Shown here piece after piece: positions 42,353 to 50,683 of a DNA stretch of 64,000 bases (positions are counted from its first letter, which is position 1; every line of letters starts with the position of its first letter). Made by a program: the position numbers and the translations under genes. The stretch spans positions 217,040 through 281,039 of the forward strand of contig MKSU01000002.1 of assembly GCA_001897375.1 (NCBI GenBank), given 5' to 3'. Below the pieces are notes generated by a model. It did not search any database, was not told the origin of the DNA, and saw nothing but the letters and a program-made list of their open reading frames with translations. The stretch is from Sphingomonas sp. 67-36 (GTDB lineage: Bacteria; Pseudomonadota; Alphaproteobacteria; Sphingomonadales; Sphingomonadaceae).

Positions 42353-42760
42353 ATGGCATTGCTTGACGGAATCATCGCGCCGGTGGCGGGGCTGCTCGAT
42401 CGGCTGATCCCCGATCCCAAGGCGCGCGAGGCGGCGAAGCTGGAATTGCTGCGGCTCGACGGAACGCAGGAACTGGACAGGATCAAGACGCAGATGACGG
42501 CGGTGCTGGCGGAGGCCAATTCCGCCGATCCGTGGACCAGCCGCGCGCGGCCGAGCTTCCTCTACGTGATGTACGTGCTGCTGCTGTGGTCGATCCCGAT
42601 GGGGCTGATCGCGGCGATCCGCCCGGCATGGGCGGTGGCGATCGGGCAGGGGATGAACGCCTATCTGAACGGTATCCCCGAGCCGCTCTATGCGTTGTTC
42701 GGCACCGGCTACCTCGGTTACACGGTGGCGCGCGAATGGGGGAAGACGAAGGGGCGCTGA
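42353..42760 (+). CDS. Holin, GTA 3TM family
   Basis: 135 residues, 17 bases after the endolysin. N-terminal IIAPVAGLLDRLIPDPKARE and a cytoplasmic helix EAAKLELLRLDGTQELDRIK are followed by WTSRARPSFLYVMYVLLLWS, a hydrophobic hairpin and ALFGTGYLGYTVAREWGKTK. This is the pattern of the family named for GTA three-TM holins. It would open the inner membrane at a set time so that the endolysin reaches the wall. No spanin genes are visible nearby. Confidence 0.88.
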   Translation: MALLDGIIAPVAGLLDRLIPDPKAREAAKLELLRLDGTQELDRIKTQMTAVLAEANSADPWTSRARPSFLYVMYVLLLWSIPMGLIAAIRPAWAVAIGQGMNAYLNGIPEPLYALFGTGYLGYTVAREWGKTKGR

Positions 42761-42780
42761 GGCCCCTTCGATCTTTCGGA

Positions 42781-43971
42781 TCAATTCCTGGCGAGCGAAT
42801 CGAGCTTGCCGAGATCGACCGCCGAGACCAGCGACTTGAACGCCGACGCGTCAGGCGCGCTGCCCTCGGCGGAAACGGCGAAGCGATTGCCGACGATCAC
42901 GTTGTATTCGCCGTTGCGCGAGGCGTTGCTCCATTTCTCCGTGGTCATGCGGCCGTCGACGGTGTTGGCGCGCTCATAGCCGTCCTTGGTCTCGCGGTTC
43001 GACTGGACGTTGAGCGCCGATCCCAGCCCGGCGAGCGCGCCCATCGCGCCGACGTCGGCGACCGACAGCGTGATCGTGTCGTTGCCGGAAGTGTAGCGCG
43101 CCTCCGCCTTCGATCCGCCGATCCCGCCCGCGCCGCCGCTCGCGGTTTCGATATCGCCGCGCTTCCAGCCGCCGACCGATTCGGGGAGGAATGCCTGCAA
43201 TGTCGCGGGCGGCGTGAGCGATACCGGCGCGCCAGCCTTGGCGCCGGCTTCGGCCTTTTCCGCCGCCGCCTGCATCTGCCTGGTCGCCGCGTCGAGCTTG
43301 CCGAGATCGACCGAGCCGACCCCCGGCACCGACATCGTGCCGCTCGCCACCCCCGCGTCGAGCGCCGGACGCACCAGCCGCGAGGTCAGCGCCGAGGTGG
43401 CGAAGCCGATCACCGCCATCACCACGATCCCGGCGACGATCGTCGCGACGGTATAGCCGGCCGCCTTGTCCTGCGGCGCCTTCATCAGCCGGGGCAGGCC
43501 GAGATAGAGCAGATAGAGGCTGTAGAGACCGAGCAGCCCAAGGAACGACAGCATCGGGATGATCTGGAAGATCCCCGCGAGCCACCCCGCCGTCATCGAA
43601 TAGGCCGCCACCTTGGTCGCCGCGACCGGATCCTTCGTGCCGCCGAAGGTGGGCGCGAGCGCGTCGATGATCAGCGAGATGACCCACACCCCGACCAGCG
43701 CCAGCACATAGGAAACTGCCGCCGTCGCCACCGCGCCGCCGATCGAGGGGCGGTAGGTGATGCCGAAGAGGTGATAGCCGAAGACGAGGCTGCCGATCAG
43801 CCCGGCGACCGGCCCGATCGCGGCGAGCGGCGCGGCCCAGCCTGTCATGATGCCCTTCACCGTCATCGGCTCGACGTCGATGCGCGGCCATTCGTCTTTC
43901 GGCTGGAGGATCAGGCGCCGCGCGCGTTCGATCAGCGAGGCGGCGTTTTCCTGCGGAAACTGGCTTGCCAT
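42781..43971 (-). CDS. Yip1-family membrane protein
   Basis: 396 residues, ATG with GGGGAAA upstream. The N-terminal half has the Yip1 pattern: ERARRLILQPKDEWPRIDVE, then five or so transmembrane segments including YVLALVGVWVISLIIDALAP and LGLYSLYLLYLGLPRLMKAP. The C-terminal half (about 230-396) is a soluble domain without recognisable homology, with charged and glycine-rich repeats. Function of bacterial Yip1 proteins is unknown. Convergent with the holin gene, 20 bases apart. Confidence 0.75.
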   Translation of the reverse strand: MASQFPQENAASLIERARRLILQPKDEWPRIDVEPMTVKGIMTGWAAPLAAIGPVAGLIGSLVFGYHLFGITYRPSIGGAVATAAVSYVLALVGVWVISLIIDALAPTFGGTKDPVAATKVAAYSMTAGWLAGIFQIIPMLSFLGLLGLYSLYLLYLGLPRLMKAPQDKAAGYTVATIVAGIVVMAVIGFATSALTSRLVRPALDAGVASGTMSVPGVGSVDLGKLDAATRQMQAAAEKAEAGAKAGAPVSLTPPATLQAFLPESVGGWKRGDIETASGGAGGIGGSKAEARYTSGNDTITLSVADVGAMGALAGLGSALNVQSNRETKDGYERANTVDGRMTTEKWSNASRNGEYNVIVGNRFAVSAEGSAPDASAFKSLVSAVDLGKLDSLARN

Positions 43972-44092
43972 CGGTTTTCCCCTCTTTTCCAGTGCGCTGA
44001 TCCTGCGCCGCCCGGGCGTTTGCGGATAGGATCGATGCGACAGCGCCGGACGGAGATTGCGGCGTCCGGGCCGCCGCACCATATGCGGCGCC

Positions 44093-44656
44093 ATGAGCAA
44101 CGAAAGCAGCATGCCAGTGTGGCATGGCACGACGATTCTGTCGATTCGCCGCGGGGGCAAGGTGGTGGTGGCCGGCGACGGCCAGGTCTCGATGGGCAAC
44201 ACGGTGATGAAGCCCAACGCCCGCAAGGTCCGCACGCTGGGCGCCGACGGCAAGGTGATCGGCGGCTTCGCCGGCGCCACCGCCGACGCCTTTACCCTGT
44301 TCGAGCGGCTGGAGGCGAAGCTGGAGCGGCATCAGGGCCATCTGATGCGCGCCGCCGTCGAGCTGGCGAAAGACTGGCGCACCGACAAATATCTCCGCAA
44401 CCTGGAGGCGATGATGATCGTCGCCGACCGGGACGTGACGCTGATCCTGACCGGCAACGGCGACGTGCTGGAGCCGGAGGAGGGCATCGCGGCGATCGGC
44501 TCGGGCGGCAATTACGCGCTGGCCGCCGCGCGGGCGCTGGTCGATTACGAGCCGGACGCCGAAGCCGCCGCGCGCAAGGCGATGAAAATCGCCTCCGACC
44601 TGTGCGTCTTCACCAACGACCGGCTGGTCGTCGAGACGCTTGACAGCGCCGCCTGA
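44093..44656 (+). CDS. hslV: ATP-dependent protease subunit HslV
   Basis: 187 residues. Peptidase of the HslUV (ClpYQ) complex. Self-processing after Gly12 (MPVWHG) exposes the catalytic Thr13 of TTILSIRR. Proteasome-beta features follow: [53 protein letters not shown]. Eighteen bases before hslU, forming the usual two-gene heat-shock operon. It is divergent from the Yip1 gene. Confidence 0.96.
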   Translation: MSNESSMPVWHGTTILSIRRGGKVVVAGDGQVSMGNTVMKPNARKVRTLGADGKVIGGFAGATADAFTLFERLEAKLERHQGHLMRAAVELAKDWRTDKYLRNLEAMMIVADRDVTLILTGNGDVLEPEEGIAAIGSGGNYALAAARALVDYEPDAEAAARKAMKIASDLCVFTNDRLVVETLDSAA

Positions 44657-44674
44657 CCCACACGAAAGACTTCC

Positions 44675-45973
44675 ATGAACGACAATCTCACGCCGAAGGC
44701 GATCGTCGCCGCGCTCGACGCGCACATCATCGGGCAGCGGGACGCCAAGCGCGCGGTCGCGGTCGCGTTGCGCAACCGCTGGCGCCGCCAGAAGCTCAGC
44801 CCCGACCTGCGCGACGAGGTGACGCCCAAGAACATCCTGATGATCGGTCCGACCGGTTGCGGGAAGACCGAGATCAGCCGCCGCCTCGCCAAGCTGGCCG
44901 ACGCGCCGTTCGTGAAGGTGGAGGCGACCAAGTTCACCGAGGTCGGCTATGTCGGCCGCGACGTGGAGCAGATCGCGCGCGATCTGGTCGAGGAAGCGGT
45001 GCGGCTGGAGAAGGAGCGCCGCCGCAACGCGGTGAAGGACAAGGCGGAGGAGGCGGCGATGGCGCGCCTGCTCGACGCTCTCGTCGGCAAGGACGCCAGC
45101 CAGGCGACGCGCGAGAGCTTCCGCCAGCGCTTCCGCGACGGCCATCTCGAGAACACCGAGATCGAGCTGGAGCTGCAACAGGCGCCGCAGATGCCGTTCG
45201 ATCTGCCCGGCGGCGGCTCGGTCGGGATGATCAACCTGTCCGAGATGATGGGCAAGGCGTTCGGCGGCGGCCAGACCAGGCGCCGCAAGCTGACCGTCCC
45301 CGCCGCATGGGAGAAGCTGGTCGAGGAGGAGGCCGACAAACGGCTCGATCAGGATGAGGTGAGCCGCGTCGCGCTGGCCGACGCCGAGGCCAACGGCATC
45401 GTCTTCCTCGACGAGATCGACAAGATCGCGGTGAGCGACGTGCGCGGCGGCAGTGTCAGCCGCGAGGGCGTGCAGCGCGACCTGCTGCCGCTGATCGAGG
45501 GCACCACCGTCTCGACCAAATACGGGCCGATGAAGACGGACCATATCCTGTTCATCGCCTCCGGCGCGTTCCACGTCGCCAAGCCGAGCGACCTGCTGCC
45601 CGAGCTTCAGGGCCGCCTGCCGATCCGCGTCGAGTTGAAGGCGCTGACCGAGGAGGATTTCGTCGCGATCCTCTCCGACACCAAGGCGTCGTTGCCGGCG
45701 CAATACAAGGCGCTGCTCGGCACCGAGGGGGTGACGATCGACTTCACCGAGGACGGCGTCCGCGCGGTGGCGAAGATCGCCGCCGAGGTGAACGGCGAGA
45801 TCGAGAATATCGGCGCGCGCCGGTTGCAGACGGTGATGGAGAAGCTGCTGGAGGAAGTGAGCTTCGACGCGGAGGACCGCGCCGGCGGCACGCTGACGAT
45901 CGATGCCGCCTACGTCGACAGGCAACTCGCCAGCGTCGCGCGGAACACCGATCTCAGCCGGTTCGTGCTGTAA
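44675..45973 (+). CDS. hslU: ATP-dependent unfoldase HslU
   Basis: 432 residues. AAA+ ATPase that unfolds substrates into HslV. Walker A is [20 protein letters not shown], the pore loop lies in [10 protein letters not shown] (GYVG), Walker B is [12 protein letters not shown], and sensor/arginine-finger regions follow ([14 protein letters not shown]). The I-domain insertion is present between residues about 110 and 240. The C terminus ends TDLSRFVL, the tail that inserts into HslV pockets. Confidence 0.97.
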   Translation: MNDNLTPKAIVAALDAHIIGQRDAKRAVAVALRNRWRRQKLSPDLRDEVTPKNILMIGPTGCGKTEISRRLAKLADAPFVKVEATKFTEVGYVGRDVEQIARDLVEEAVRLEKERRRNAVKDKAEEAAMARLLDALVGKDASQATRESFRQRFRDGHLENTEIELELQQAPQMPFDLPGGGSVGMINLSEMMGKAFGGGQTRRRKLTVPAAWEKLVEEEADKRLDQDEVSRVALADAEANGIVFLDEIDKIAVSDVRGGSVSREGVQRDLLPLIEGTTVSTKYGPMKTDHILFIASGAFHVAKPSDLLPELQGRLPIRVELKALTEEDFVAILSDTKASLPAQYKALLGTEGVTIDFTEDGVRAVAKIAAEVNGEIENIGARRLQTVMEKLLEEVSFDAEDRAGGTLTIDAAYVDRQLASVARNTDLSRFVL

Positions 45974-45979
45974 CCTCGG

Positions 45980-48727
45980 TTACGCCGCCAGTTCCGCCGG
46001 CACGCCGGCGGCGGCGTCGAGCAGCCGCTTCTCCAGCGCCTTCGCCCGCACGCCGGCGGTGATCTTGTCGCCGGTCAGGTCGGTCAGGTAGAAAGTGTCC
46101 ACCGCGCGCTCGCCATAAGTGGCGACGTGCGCGGAATGGATCGTCACCTTCGACTGGAACAGCGCATAGGCGAGCTGGCTGAGCAGTGCCGGCCGGTCGC
46201 GCGCGTTCACCTCCACCACGGTGAAGCGGTTGGAGGCGTGGTTGTCGACCAGCACGTTCGGCTCGATCGGGAAGGCGTCGGCGCGGACGCGCGGCAGCGG
46301 CTTGGCCTTCAGCCGGTCGACCAGCTTGCCGCGATTGGCCAGCGCATCCTCGATCGCGGTGCGTAGCCGGCCAAGCTGCCCGGCCTCGTCGAACGGGCGG
46401 CCGAGCGGATCCTGCACGAGAAAATTGTCGAGCGCCATGCCGTCGCGCGTGGTGTGGATGCGCGCGTCGATGATGTTGCCGCCGGCCAGATGGATCGCCC
46501 CCGCGATGCGATAGAAGATGCCCGGATGGTCGGCCGCATAGACCGTCACCAGCGTCGCCCCGCGATCGGGGTAGACCTGCGCGTCGATCGCGAGCTGCGC
46601 CTCTCCCGCCCCCAGCACGAAGCGCGCGTTGTGCGCCAGCACGTCCTCCGGCTCGGCGATCCAGTAGGGCTCCGGCATCTGGCGGACGAAGCGCGCCAGC
46701 GTCGCCGCGTCCCAGCCGAGCGCCTGCGCCAGATTGGCCTGTTTCTCCGCGATCCGCTCGGCGCGTCCGCGCTGCTTATGCCCGAGCCGCAGCACCTCCT
46801 CGGCCGCTTCGAACAGATCGGTGAGGAGCTGGCGCTTCCAGCCGTTCCACGTCCCCGGACCGACGGCGCGGATATCGACCACGGTGAGCGCCAGCAGCAT
46901 CCGCAGCCGCTCCGGCGACTGGACGAGCGCGGCGAAGTCGAGGATCGTCTTGAAATCGGCGAGGTCGCGCTTGAACGCCGTGGCCGACATCAAAAGGTGG
47001 TTGCGCACCAGCCACGCGACATTCTCTGTCTCGGCCGGGGTCAGCCCGAAGCGCGGGCAGAGCCGTTCCGCCACCTGCGCGCCCAGCACCGAATGATCGC
47101 CGCCGCGCCCCTTGGCGATATCGTGCAGCAGCACCGCGACATACAGCGCGCGCCGCGAGACGATCTGCTTGAAGATCGCGGTCGAGATCGGATGCTCGCC
47201 GGCGAACTCGCCGCGCTCGATCCGGCTCAGCAGGCCGATCGCGCGGATGGTATGCTCGTCGACGGTGTAATGATGGTACATGTCGAACTGCATCTGCGCC
47301 ACGACACGGCCGAAATCGGGCACGAAACGGCCGAACACCCCCGCCTCGTTCATCCAGCGCAGCACCAGCTCCGGGTCGCGCGGGCTGGCGAGCACGTCGA
47401 GGAACAGGGCATTGGCGCGCGGATCGTCGCGGATATCGTCCGCCAGCTTGGCGTCGCGCGCGGCGGCGCGCATCGCCATCGGGTGGATTTCCAGCCCGTG
47501 CAGGTCGGCGAGCTGGAATATCTCGATCAGCCGCACCGGATCCTCGGCGAAGAAATCGTCGCGGGGCAGCGCCAGCCGCCCGCGATCGAGCACGAAGCCG
47601 CCCAGCTTGCGCGGCCGCCGGCGGATCGTCGGCAGGCCGAAGCGTCGCCCGCGGCCGGCGAACTGCTCGTCGAGATGCGCGAGGAACACCCCGGTCAGCG
47701 AGCCGACCGCCTTCGCCTGAAGGAAGTAATATTGCATGAAACGCTCGACGCCCGGCTTGCCGAGCCGGTCGGAGAAACGCATCCGCTCCGCGATCTCGCG
47801 CTGCACGTCGAAGGTCAGGCGATCCTCGGCGCGGCCGGTGACGAGGTGCAGATGGCAGCGCACCGCCCACAGGAAATTGTCGGCGCGGTGGAACAGGCGG
47901 TATTCCGCCGGGGTGAACAGCCCCTTTTCCACCAGATCGGCCGCGCGATCGACGTCATAGACGTACTTGCCGATCCAGAAGAGCGCGTGAAGGTCGCGCA
48001 GCCCGCCCTTGCCCTCCTTCACATTGGGCTCGACGACATAGCGGCTGTCGCCCATCTTCTGGTGGCGCTGGTCGCGCTCGGCGAGCTTGTCGGCGACGAA
48101 CTGCCGCTCGGTATCGCGCTGCACCTCCGCCTTGAAGCGTCGCGCCGCTTCGTCCGCCAGCGCCTCGTCGCCCCAGACGTAGCGCGCCTCCAGCAGCGCG
48201 GTGCGGATCGTCACGTCGCCCTTCGCCTGCCGCACCATCTCGTCGAGCGAGCGGCTGGAATGGCCGAGCTTCAGCCCGAGGTCCCACAGCACGTAGAGCA
48301 TGGATTCGATCACCTGCTCCGACCACGGCGTCTGTTTCCACGGCGTGAGGAAGGCGATGTCGACATCCGAGAAGGGCGCCATCTCGCCGCGCCCGTAGCC
48401 GCCGACCGCGAGCAGCGCGAGTCGCTCCGCCGCCGTCGGGTTGCTCAGCGGATAGAGCCGCTGGGTGACGAGATCGAACAGCACGCGCAGCAACTGGTCG
48501 ATCAGGAACGCCTGCCCGTTCGCCGCCTCCAGCCCGCGCGAGGGATGCTCGGTCAGCCGGCGCGCGATCTCCGCCCGGCCGCTGTCGAGCGCGAGCTTCA
48601 GCTCCGCCGTCACCGCGCGCCGCAGCTTCGCTGGGTCCGCGATATCGAGCGCGGCGATGCGATCCGAAAGCGCGCGCCGGTCGACGATCGCGCGACGGTG
48701 GGGGAGGTTGTCGAAACGGCTCGGCAT
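45980..48727 (-). CDS. glnD: [Protein-PII] uridylyltransferase / uridylyl-removing enzyme
   Basis: 915 residues. Nitrogen sensor that uridylylates PII proteins when glutamine is low and removes UMP when it is high. Domains in order: nucleotidyltransferase with GGYGRGEMAPFSDVDIAFL (109-127), linker helices, HD hydrolase (about 490-620, including HDIAKGRGGDHS), and two C-terminal ACT domains (about 715-790 and 830-905; VYAADHPGIFYRIAGAIHLA and VNARDRPALLSQLAYALF) that bind glutamine. Convergent with hslU, 6 bases apart. Confidence 0.96.
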   Translation of the reverse strand: MPSRFDNLPHRRAIVDRRALSDRIAALDIADPAKLRRAVTAELKLALDSGRAEIARRLTEHPSRGLEAANGQAFLIDQLLRVLFDLVTQRLYPLSNPTAAERLALLAVGGYGRGEMAPFSDVDIAFLTPWKQTPWSEQVIESMLYVLWDLGLKLGHSSRSLDEMVRQAKGDVTIRTALLEARYVWGDEALADEAARRFKAEVQRDTERQFVADKLAERDQRHQKMGDSRYVVEPNVKEGKGGLRDLHALFWIGKYVYDVDRAADLVEKGLFTPAEYRLFHRADNFLWAVRCHLHLVTGRAEDRLTFDVQREIAERMRFSDRLGKPGVERFMQYYFLQAKAVGSLTGVFLAHLDEQFAGRGRRFGLPTIRRRPRKLGGFVLDRGRLALPRDDFFAEDPVRLIEIFQLADLHGLEIHPMAMRAAARDAKLADDIRDDPRANALFLDVLASPRDPELVLRWMNEAGVFGRFVPDFGRVVAQMQFDMYHHYTVDEHTIRAIGLLSRIERGEFAGEHPISTAIFKQIVSRRALYVAVLLHDIAKGRGGDHSVLGAQVAERLCPRFGLTPAETENVAWLVRNHLLMSATAFKRDLADFKTILDFAALVQSPERLRMLLALTVVDIRAVGPGTWNGWKRQLLTDLFEAAEEVLRLGHKQRGRAERIAEKQANLAQALGWDAATLARFVRQMPEPYWIAEPEDVLAHNARFVLGAGEAQLAIDAQVYPDRGATLVTVYAADHPGIFYRIAGAIHLAGGNIIDARIHTTRDGMALDNFLVQDPLGRPFDEAGQLGRLRTAIEDALANRGKLVDRLKAKPLPRVRADAFPIEPNVLVDNHASNRFTVVEVNARDRPALLSQLAYALFQSKVTIHSAHVATYGERAVDTFYLTDLTGDKITAGVRAKALEKRLLDAAAGVPAELAA

Positions 48728-48800
48728 ATCGTGCCGCGTTACAGGAAAGCGCGCGGGTGGTCGATGCGGTGGCGGGGTGAGGATAGTGCGGGCGGGGCGG

Positions 48801-48825
48801 CGACGCGGGAGTTAATCCCGCGTCG
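48801..48825. other. Strong hairpin upstream of glnD
   Basis: CGACGCGGGA-GTTAA-TCCCGCGTCG, a perfect 10 bp stem with 5-base loop, in the 194-base gap between glnD and phaB. No uridine run on either side; the role is unclear. Confidence 0.4.
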
Positions 48826-48880
48826 TCGTCGGACGGGTTCGCTTGCGCGACCCGCCGGCCGTGCCGGGCCGTGCGCCGAT

Positions 48881-48905
48881 GGCGCAGCGGCGCCGTCGCT
48901 GCGCC
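48881..48905 (-). terminator. Candidate hairpin terminator after phaB
   Basis: GGCGCAGCG / CGCTGCGCC (9 bp, 7-base loop), 17 bases after the phaB stop on the minus strand; no uridine tract. Confidence 0.4.
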
Positions 48906-48921
48906 AACGCGCCTCGGCCCG

Positions 48922-49644
48922 TCAATACATATGCTGTCCGCCGTTGATGCTCAGTGTCGACCCGGTGACGAAGCCGGCGTCGTCCGAGCACAGGAAGGCC
49001 ACGCCGCGCGCGATCTCCTGCGCCTGCCCCAGGCGGCCTACCGGGATCTTGGCGACGATCTTCTCCAGCACGTCCGCCGGCACTGCGGCCACCATGTCCG
49101 TGTCGATATAGCCCGGCGCGATCGCGTTGACCGTCACGCCGGCCTTCGCGCCTTCCTGCGCCAGCGCCTTGGTGAAGCCGTGGATGCCCGATTTGGCGGC
49201 GGCGTAATTGACCTGGCCATATTGCCCGGCCTGCCCGTTGATCGAGCCGATGTTGACGATCCGCCCCCATTTGCGCTCGCGCATTCCCGGAAAGGTCGCC
49301 TTGGCCATGTTGAAGCAGCCGCCGAGATTGGTGTCCATGACCTCCTTCCACATCTGGTAGGTCATCTTCAGGATCGTGCCGTCGCGGGTGATGCCGGCGT
49401 TGTTGACGACGATATCGACCGGTCCCAGCTCCGCCGCGACCCGCGCGCAGCCTTCCTGGCACGCGTCGTAATCGGCGACGTCCCATTTATAGGCCCTGAT
49501 CCCGGTTCGCTCGGTGAACTCCCGCGCGCGTTCGTCATTGCCGGCATAGTTCGCCGCGACGGTGACGCCCTTGTCGCGCAACGCGACGCTGATCGCCTCG
49601 CCGATGCCCCGGGTCCCGCCCGTGACGACCGCAACACGTGCCAT
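48922..49644 (-). CDS. phaB: Acetoacetyl-CoA reductase
   Basis: 240 residues, short-chain dehydrogenase fold. It reduces acetoacetyl-CoA with NADPH to (R)-3-hydroxybutyryl-CoA for polyhydroxyalkanoate synthesis. Seen: VVTGGTRGIGEAISVALRDK (cofactor loop), NNAGITRDGT, the PhaB-type active-site stretch INGQAGQYGQVNYAAAKSGI (Ser-Tyr-Lys), and TVNAIAPGYIDTDMV. The INGQ-GQ-GQ sequence separates PhaB from FabG. No phaA or phaC in the window. Confidence 0.93.
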   Translation of the reverse strand: MARVAVVTGGTRGIGEAISVALRDKGVTVAANYAGNDERAREFTERTGIRAYKWDVADYDACQEGCARVAAELGPVDIVVNNAGITRDGTILKMTYQMWKEVMDTNLGGCFNMAKATFPGMRERKWGRIVNIGSINGQAGQYGQVNYAAAKSGIHGFTKALAQEGAKAGVTVNAIAPGYIDTDMVAAVPADVLEKIVAKIPVGRLGQAQEIARGVAFLCSDDAGFVTGSTLSINGGQHMY

Positions 49645-49678
49645 TCGCTGTTCTCCTCTCCCAATAGGGGAATCGAGG

Positions 49679-50683
49679 CTAGGAGCGCGCTATCCATCCT
49701 TCAAGCTCTGTTCGCAGGATCGTCCGCAGCATTTCGAGGCCGGGGGCGCTGTCGTTGAGACAGGGCAGATAGGCGAAGTCGCGCCCGCCGGCACCAAGGA
49801 AGGTCTCGCGGCCGCGGATCGCCAGTTCCTCCAGCGTCTCGATGCAATCGGCGGCGAAGCCGGGCGCGACGATCGCCACCCGGTCGATGCCTTTCGCGGG
49901 CAATCCGGCGAGCACCGCGTCGGTCGCCGGCTCCAGCCATTTCGCGCGGCCGAAGCGCGACTGGAACGTCACCGTCACCTCGCGTCCCAGCGCCTCGCCG
50001 AGCAGCCGCGCCGTCTTGAGGCAATGGCAATGATAGGGGTCGCCCAGCGCCAGCGTCCGCGCCGGCATGCCGTGGAAGCTGACGATCAGCGCCCCGGGCG
50101 TGAAACTCAGTGCGGCCAGCCCCGCTTCCACCGATCGCCGCAGCGCGTCGATATAGGCCGGGTCGTCATAATAGGGCGGCAGGGTGCGGATCGCCGGCTG
50201 CCAGCGCATCGCGGCCAGCGCGGCGAAGGCGCGGTCGTTGGCGGTGGCGGTGGTCGCGGCGCAATATTGCGGATAGAGCGGCGCGATCAGGATGCGCTCG
50301 CACCCGGCGGCCTTCAGCGCGGCGAGCCGTTCGGGGATGGAGGGCGTGCCGTAGCGCATCGCCCAGTCGACCATCACCTCCGGCCCGAAGGCATCGCGCA
50401 GCCCCGCCGCCTGCGCGCGCGTGATCGCGGCGAGCGGGGAGCCGTCGTCGCGCCACACCTGCGCATAGGCGTGGGCGGATTTCTTCGGCCGCGTCATCAG
50501 GATCGGCCCGCGCAGGATCGGCTGCCACAGCAGTTTCGGCAGCTCCACCACGCGCGGATCGGAGAGGAACTCCGCGAGATAGCGCCGCACCGATCGCGCG
50601 TCGGGCGCGTCGGGCGTGCCGAGATTGACGAGCAGCACGCCGATGCGCGGCCGCGCGACCGGGGGGTGATCGCCCGGCCTCAT
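49679..50683 (-). CDS. hemH: Ferrochelatase
   Basis: 334 residues from an ATG overlapping the upstream oxidoreductase stop (ATGA). It inserts Fe2+ into protoporphyrin IX, the last step of heme synthesis. Family blocks: VLLVNLGTPDAPDARSVRRY, AMRYGTPSI, PLYPQYCAATTATANDRAF, the catalytic histidine in IVSFHGMPARTLALGDPYHC, QSRFGRAKWLEPATD, and VAPGFAADCIETLEELAIRG with the catalytic glutamate. YHCHC cysteines are close to the positions that bind a [2Fe-2S] in some enzymes, but other ligands are not evident. Confidence 0.95.
   Translation of the reverse strand: MRPGDHPPVARPRIGVLLVNLGTPDAPDARSVRRYLAEFLSDPRVVELPKLLWQPILRGPILMTRPKKSAHAYAQVWRDDGSPLAAITRAQAAGLRDAFGPEVMVDWAMRYGTPSIPERLAALKAAGCERILIAPLYPQYCAATTATANDRAFAALAAMRWQPAIRTLPPYYDDPAYIDALRRSVEAGLAALSFTPGALIVSFHGMPARTLALGDPYHCHCLKTARLLGEALGREVTVTFQSRFGRAKWLEPATDAVLAGLPAKGIDRVAIVAPGFAADCIETLEELAIRGRETFLGAGGRDFAYLPCLNDSAPGLEMLRTILRTELEGWIARS

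Noticed and set aside
46454..49111. Long plus-strand frame opposite glnD
   Set aside because: Antisense shadow of a clearly recognised GlnD with all four domains.
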